Positions 62,721 to 64,000 of a DNA stretch of 64,000 bases are shown piece after piece. The DNA lies in NCBI RefSeq assembly GCF_003614975.1, contig NZ_QZWI01000001.1, positions 1 to 64,000 of the forward strand, given 5' to 3'. The notes beneath the pieces were generated by a model. That model did no database searches, had not been told where the DNA came from, and saw only the letters and a list, made by a program, of their open reading frames with translations. A program made the translations under genes and the position numbers. This DNA comes from Rahnella bruchi. Its GTDB lineage: Bacteria; Pseudomonadota; Gammaproteobacteria; Enterobacterales; Enterobacteriaceae. Numbering within the stretch: the first letter of the stretch is position 1; each line of letters begins with the position of its first letter.

Positions 62721-62932
62721 CCCTTCCCTCCACATCCCGCATGGGTCGATAAATAGAATTTATAGGAAACGACAGATCATCGCTAATTCTGCCAGTCAGA
62801 ACGCGGCTTGACGATAAAAAAATATTATCAATAGCGCCCTATCTAAATGCCAGTTTCCGGTTCAGACTGGAAGCGTCTTTTCTCCTTTCAGTATCTGCCG
62901 GACAGGATACAAATAATCGCTCATGGTGAAGC

Positions 62933-64000
62933 ATGTCTCTGGTATCACAAGCTCGGAGCTTGGGTAAGTATTTTCTGTTATTAGACAACGCGCTGGTTAT
63001 TTTAGGCTTTTTCGTGGTTTTTCCGTTGATCTCAATCCGATTTGTTGATCAACTTGGCTGGGCGGCGATGGCTGTAGGTCTGGCGCTCGGTGTTCGCCAG
63101 CTTACCCAACAGGGATTGGGCATTTTTGGCGGAGCGATTGCTGACCGGTTTGGCGCAAAACCGATGATTATCACCGGTATGCTATTGCGTGCCGCTGGCT
63201 TTGCCACCATGGCGATGGCTGATGAATCCTGGATATTAGTCTGCTCGTGTATCCTCTCCGGCCTTGGCGGTACCTTATTTGATCCACCGCGTACCGCGCT
63301 GGTCATCAAACTGACCCGCCCGCATGAGCGCAGCCGCTTCTTCTCCCTGATGATGATGCAGGACAGCGCCGGTGCCGTTATTGGCGCACTGATTGGCAGC
63401 TGGTTACTGCAATACGATTTTCATTATGTCTGCTGGGCTGGGGCCGCTATTTTTTGTCTGGCCGCGGCCTGCAACGCCTGGCTACTACCCGCTTACCGTA
63501 TTTCCACCCTGCGCACGCCGATGCGTGAAGGCATGATGCGCGTACTGCGCGACCGTCGTTTTCTGACTTATGTCCTGACGCTCACCGGCTATTACATGCT
63601 GACCGTACAGGTCATGCTGATGCTGCCTATCGCGGTCAATGATGTCGCTGGCAGCCCGTCAGCGGTGAAATGGATGTATGCCATCGAAGCCGTACTGTCT
63701 TTAACGTTTTTATATCCGATTGCCCGCTGGAGCGAAAAACGTTTCCGCCTCGAGCAGCGACTGATGTTTGGATTGCTGATCATGACGCTCAGCCTGTTGC
63801 CGGTAGGACTGGTCACCTCAATCAATCCGTTATTACTGCTGATTGGCTTTTTTTATATCGGCTCAATTATTGCCGAACCAGCGCGTGAAACGCTCAGTGC
63901 ATCACTGGCGGACGCCCGCGCACGCGGCAGTTACATGGGCTTCAGCCGTCTTGGACTGGCACTGGGCGGCGTGATCGGTTACACCGGCGGCGGCTGGATG
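62933..64000 (+). CDS. mdtH: Multidrug efflux MFS transporter MdtH, 3' end outside the window
   Basis: From the ATG at 62933 the frame is open to the window edge, giving 356 codons of an expected 402. It reads [19 protein letters not shown], with the MFS motif [13 protein letters not shown] after the second span and [20 protein letters not shown] in the central loop, nearly as in E. coli MdtH. It is a proton-driven drug exporter of the inner membrane, linked in E. coli to quinolone tolerance. About nine to ten of twelve spans are visible. Confidence 0.95.
   Translation, partial: MSLVSQARSLGKYFLLLDNALVILGFFVVFPLISIRFVDQLGWAAMAVGLALGVRQLTQQGLGIFGGAIADRFGAKPMIITGMLLRAAGFATMAMADESWILVCSCILSGLGGTLFDPPRTALVIKLTRPHERSRFFSLMMMQDSAGAVIGALIGSWLLQYDFHYVCWAGAAIFCLAAACNAWLLPAYRISTLRTPMREGMMRVLRDRRFLTYVLTLTGYYMLTVQVMLMLPIAVNDVAGSPSAVKWMYAIEAVLSLTFLYPIARWSEKRFRLEQRLMFGLLIMTLSLLPVGLVTSINPLLLLIGFFYIGSIIAEPARETLSASLADARARGSYMGFSRLGLALGGVIGYTGGGWM

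Overview
The window is a chromosomal segment of an enterobacterium. Gene order in most of it matches the Escherichia coli backbone: yegH-asmA-dcd-udk-mrp-metG, ruvB-ruvA-ruvC-yebC-nudB-aspS, yecD-yecE-yecN-cmoA-cmoB-cutC-yecM-argS, and murJ-mviM-yceH-rimJ-mdtH. Gene content, codon use and the accessory set point to the Yersiniaceae side of Enterobacterales (a Rahnella/Ewingella/Serratia-like organism). That placement is an inference, not a measurement. The backbone is moderately GC-rich, while the first 3 kb is clearly AT-rich, as is usual for O-antigen genes.

Positions 1-8.5 kb hold the start of an O-antigen (rfb) cluster read on the minus strand: wecA-like initiating transferase, rmlB, rmlD, rmlA, rmlC, a Wzx-type flippase, a family 2 glycosyltransferase, a frameshifted gene remnant, and the N-terminal part of a GT4-like glycosyltransferase cut by the window edge. 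A 1-kb leader upstream of wecA carries a sigma70-like promoter and a complete JUMPstart/ops element, so the operon should be RfaH-controlled. galU/galF follows, with its own terminator. No wzy polymerase is visible; it may lie beyond position 1.

Positions 9.9-18.2 kb are housekeeping genes. Positions 18.3-31.9 kb are accessory: a divergent yjiS-like (DUF1127)/yjiR (MocR) pair with direct-repeat operators, a LysR regulator, a small membrane protein, a Tat-exported peptide-type ABC transporter co-transcribed with a CocE/NonD-family serine hydrolase, a divergent HxlR/SDR pair around a palindromic operator, a FAH-family hydrolase, and a two-gene unit of unknown function. A small family of GC-rich palindromic repeats (four copies) sits at the 3' ends of genes here.

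Positions 32-43.9 kb carry ansP and a beta-glucoside (bgl) operon in the order bglF-bglB-OprB-type porin-bglG. A textbook antiterminator target (RAT) overlaps a terminator in front of bglF, and a second terminator-like hairpin precedes bglG. Next come azoR with an Rrf2-type regulator and two matching operator-like palindromes, and a cytoplasmic GH3 beta-glycosidase. These genes together suggest use of plant beta-glucosides.

Positions 43.9-64 kb return to backbone genes (Holliday junction resolution, tRNA synthetases, cmo5U tRNA modification, peptidoglycan lipid II flippase). They include two short unlabelled genes between cmoB and cutC, a PatB/MalY-type lyase, and mdtH cut by the right edge. 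I saw no tRNA, rRNA, CRISPR array, prophage or insertion sequence.
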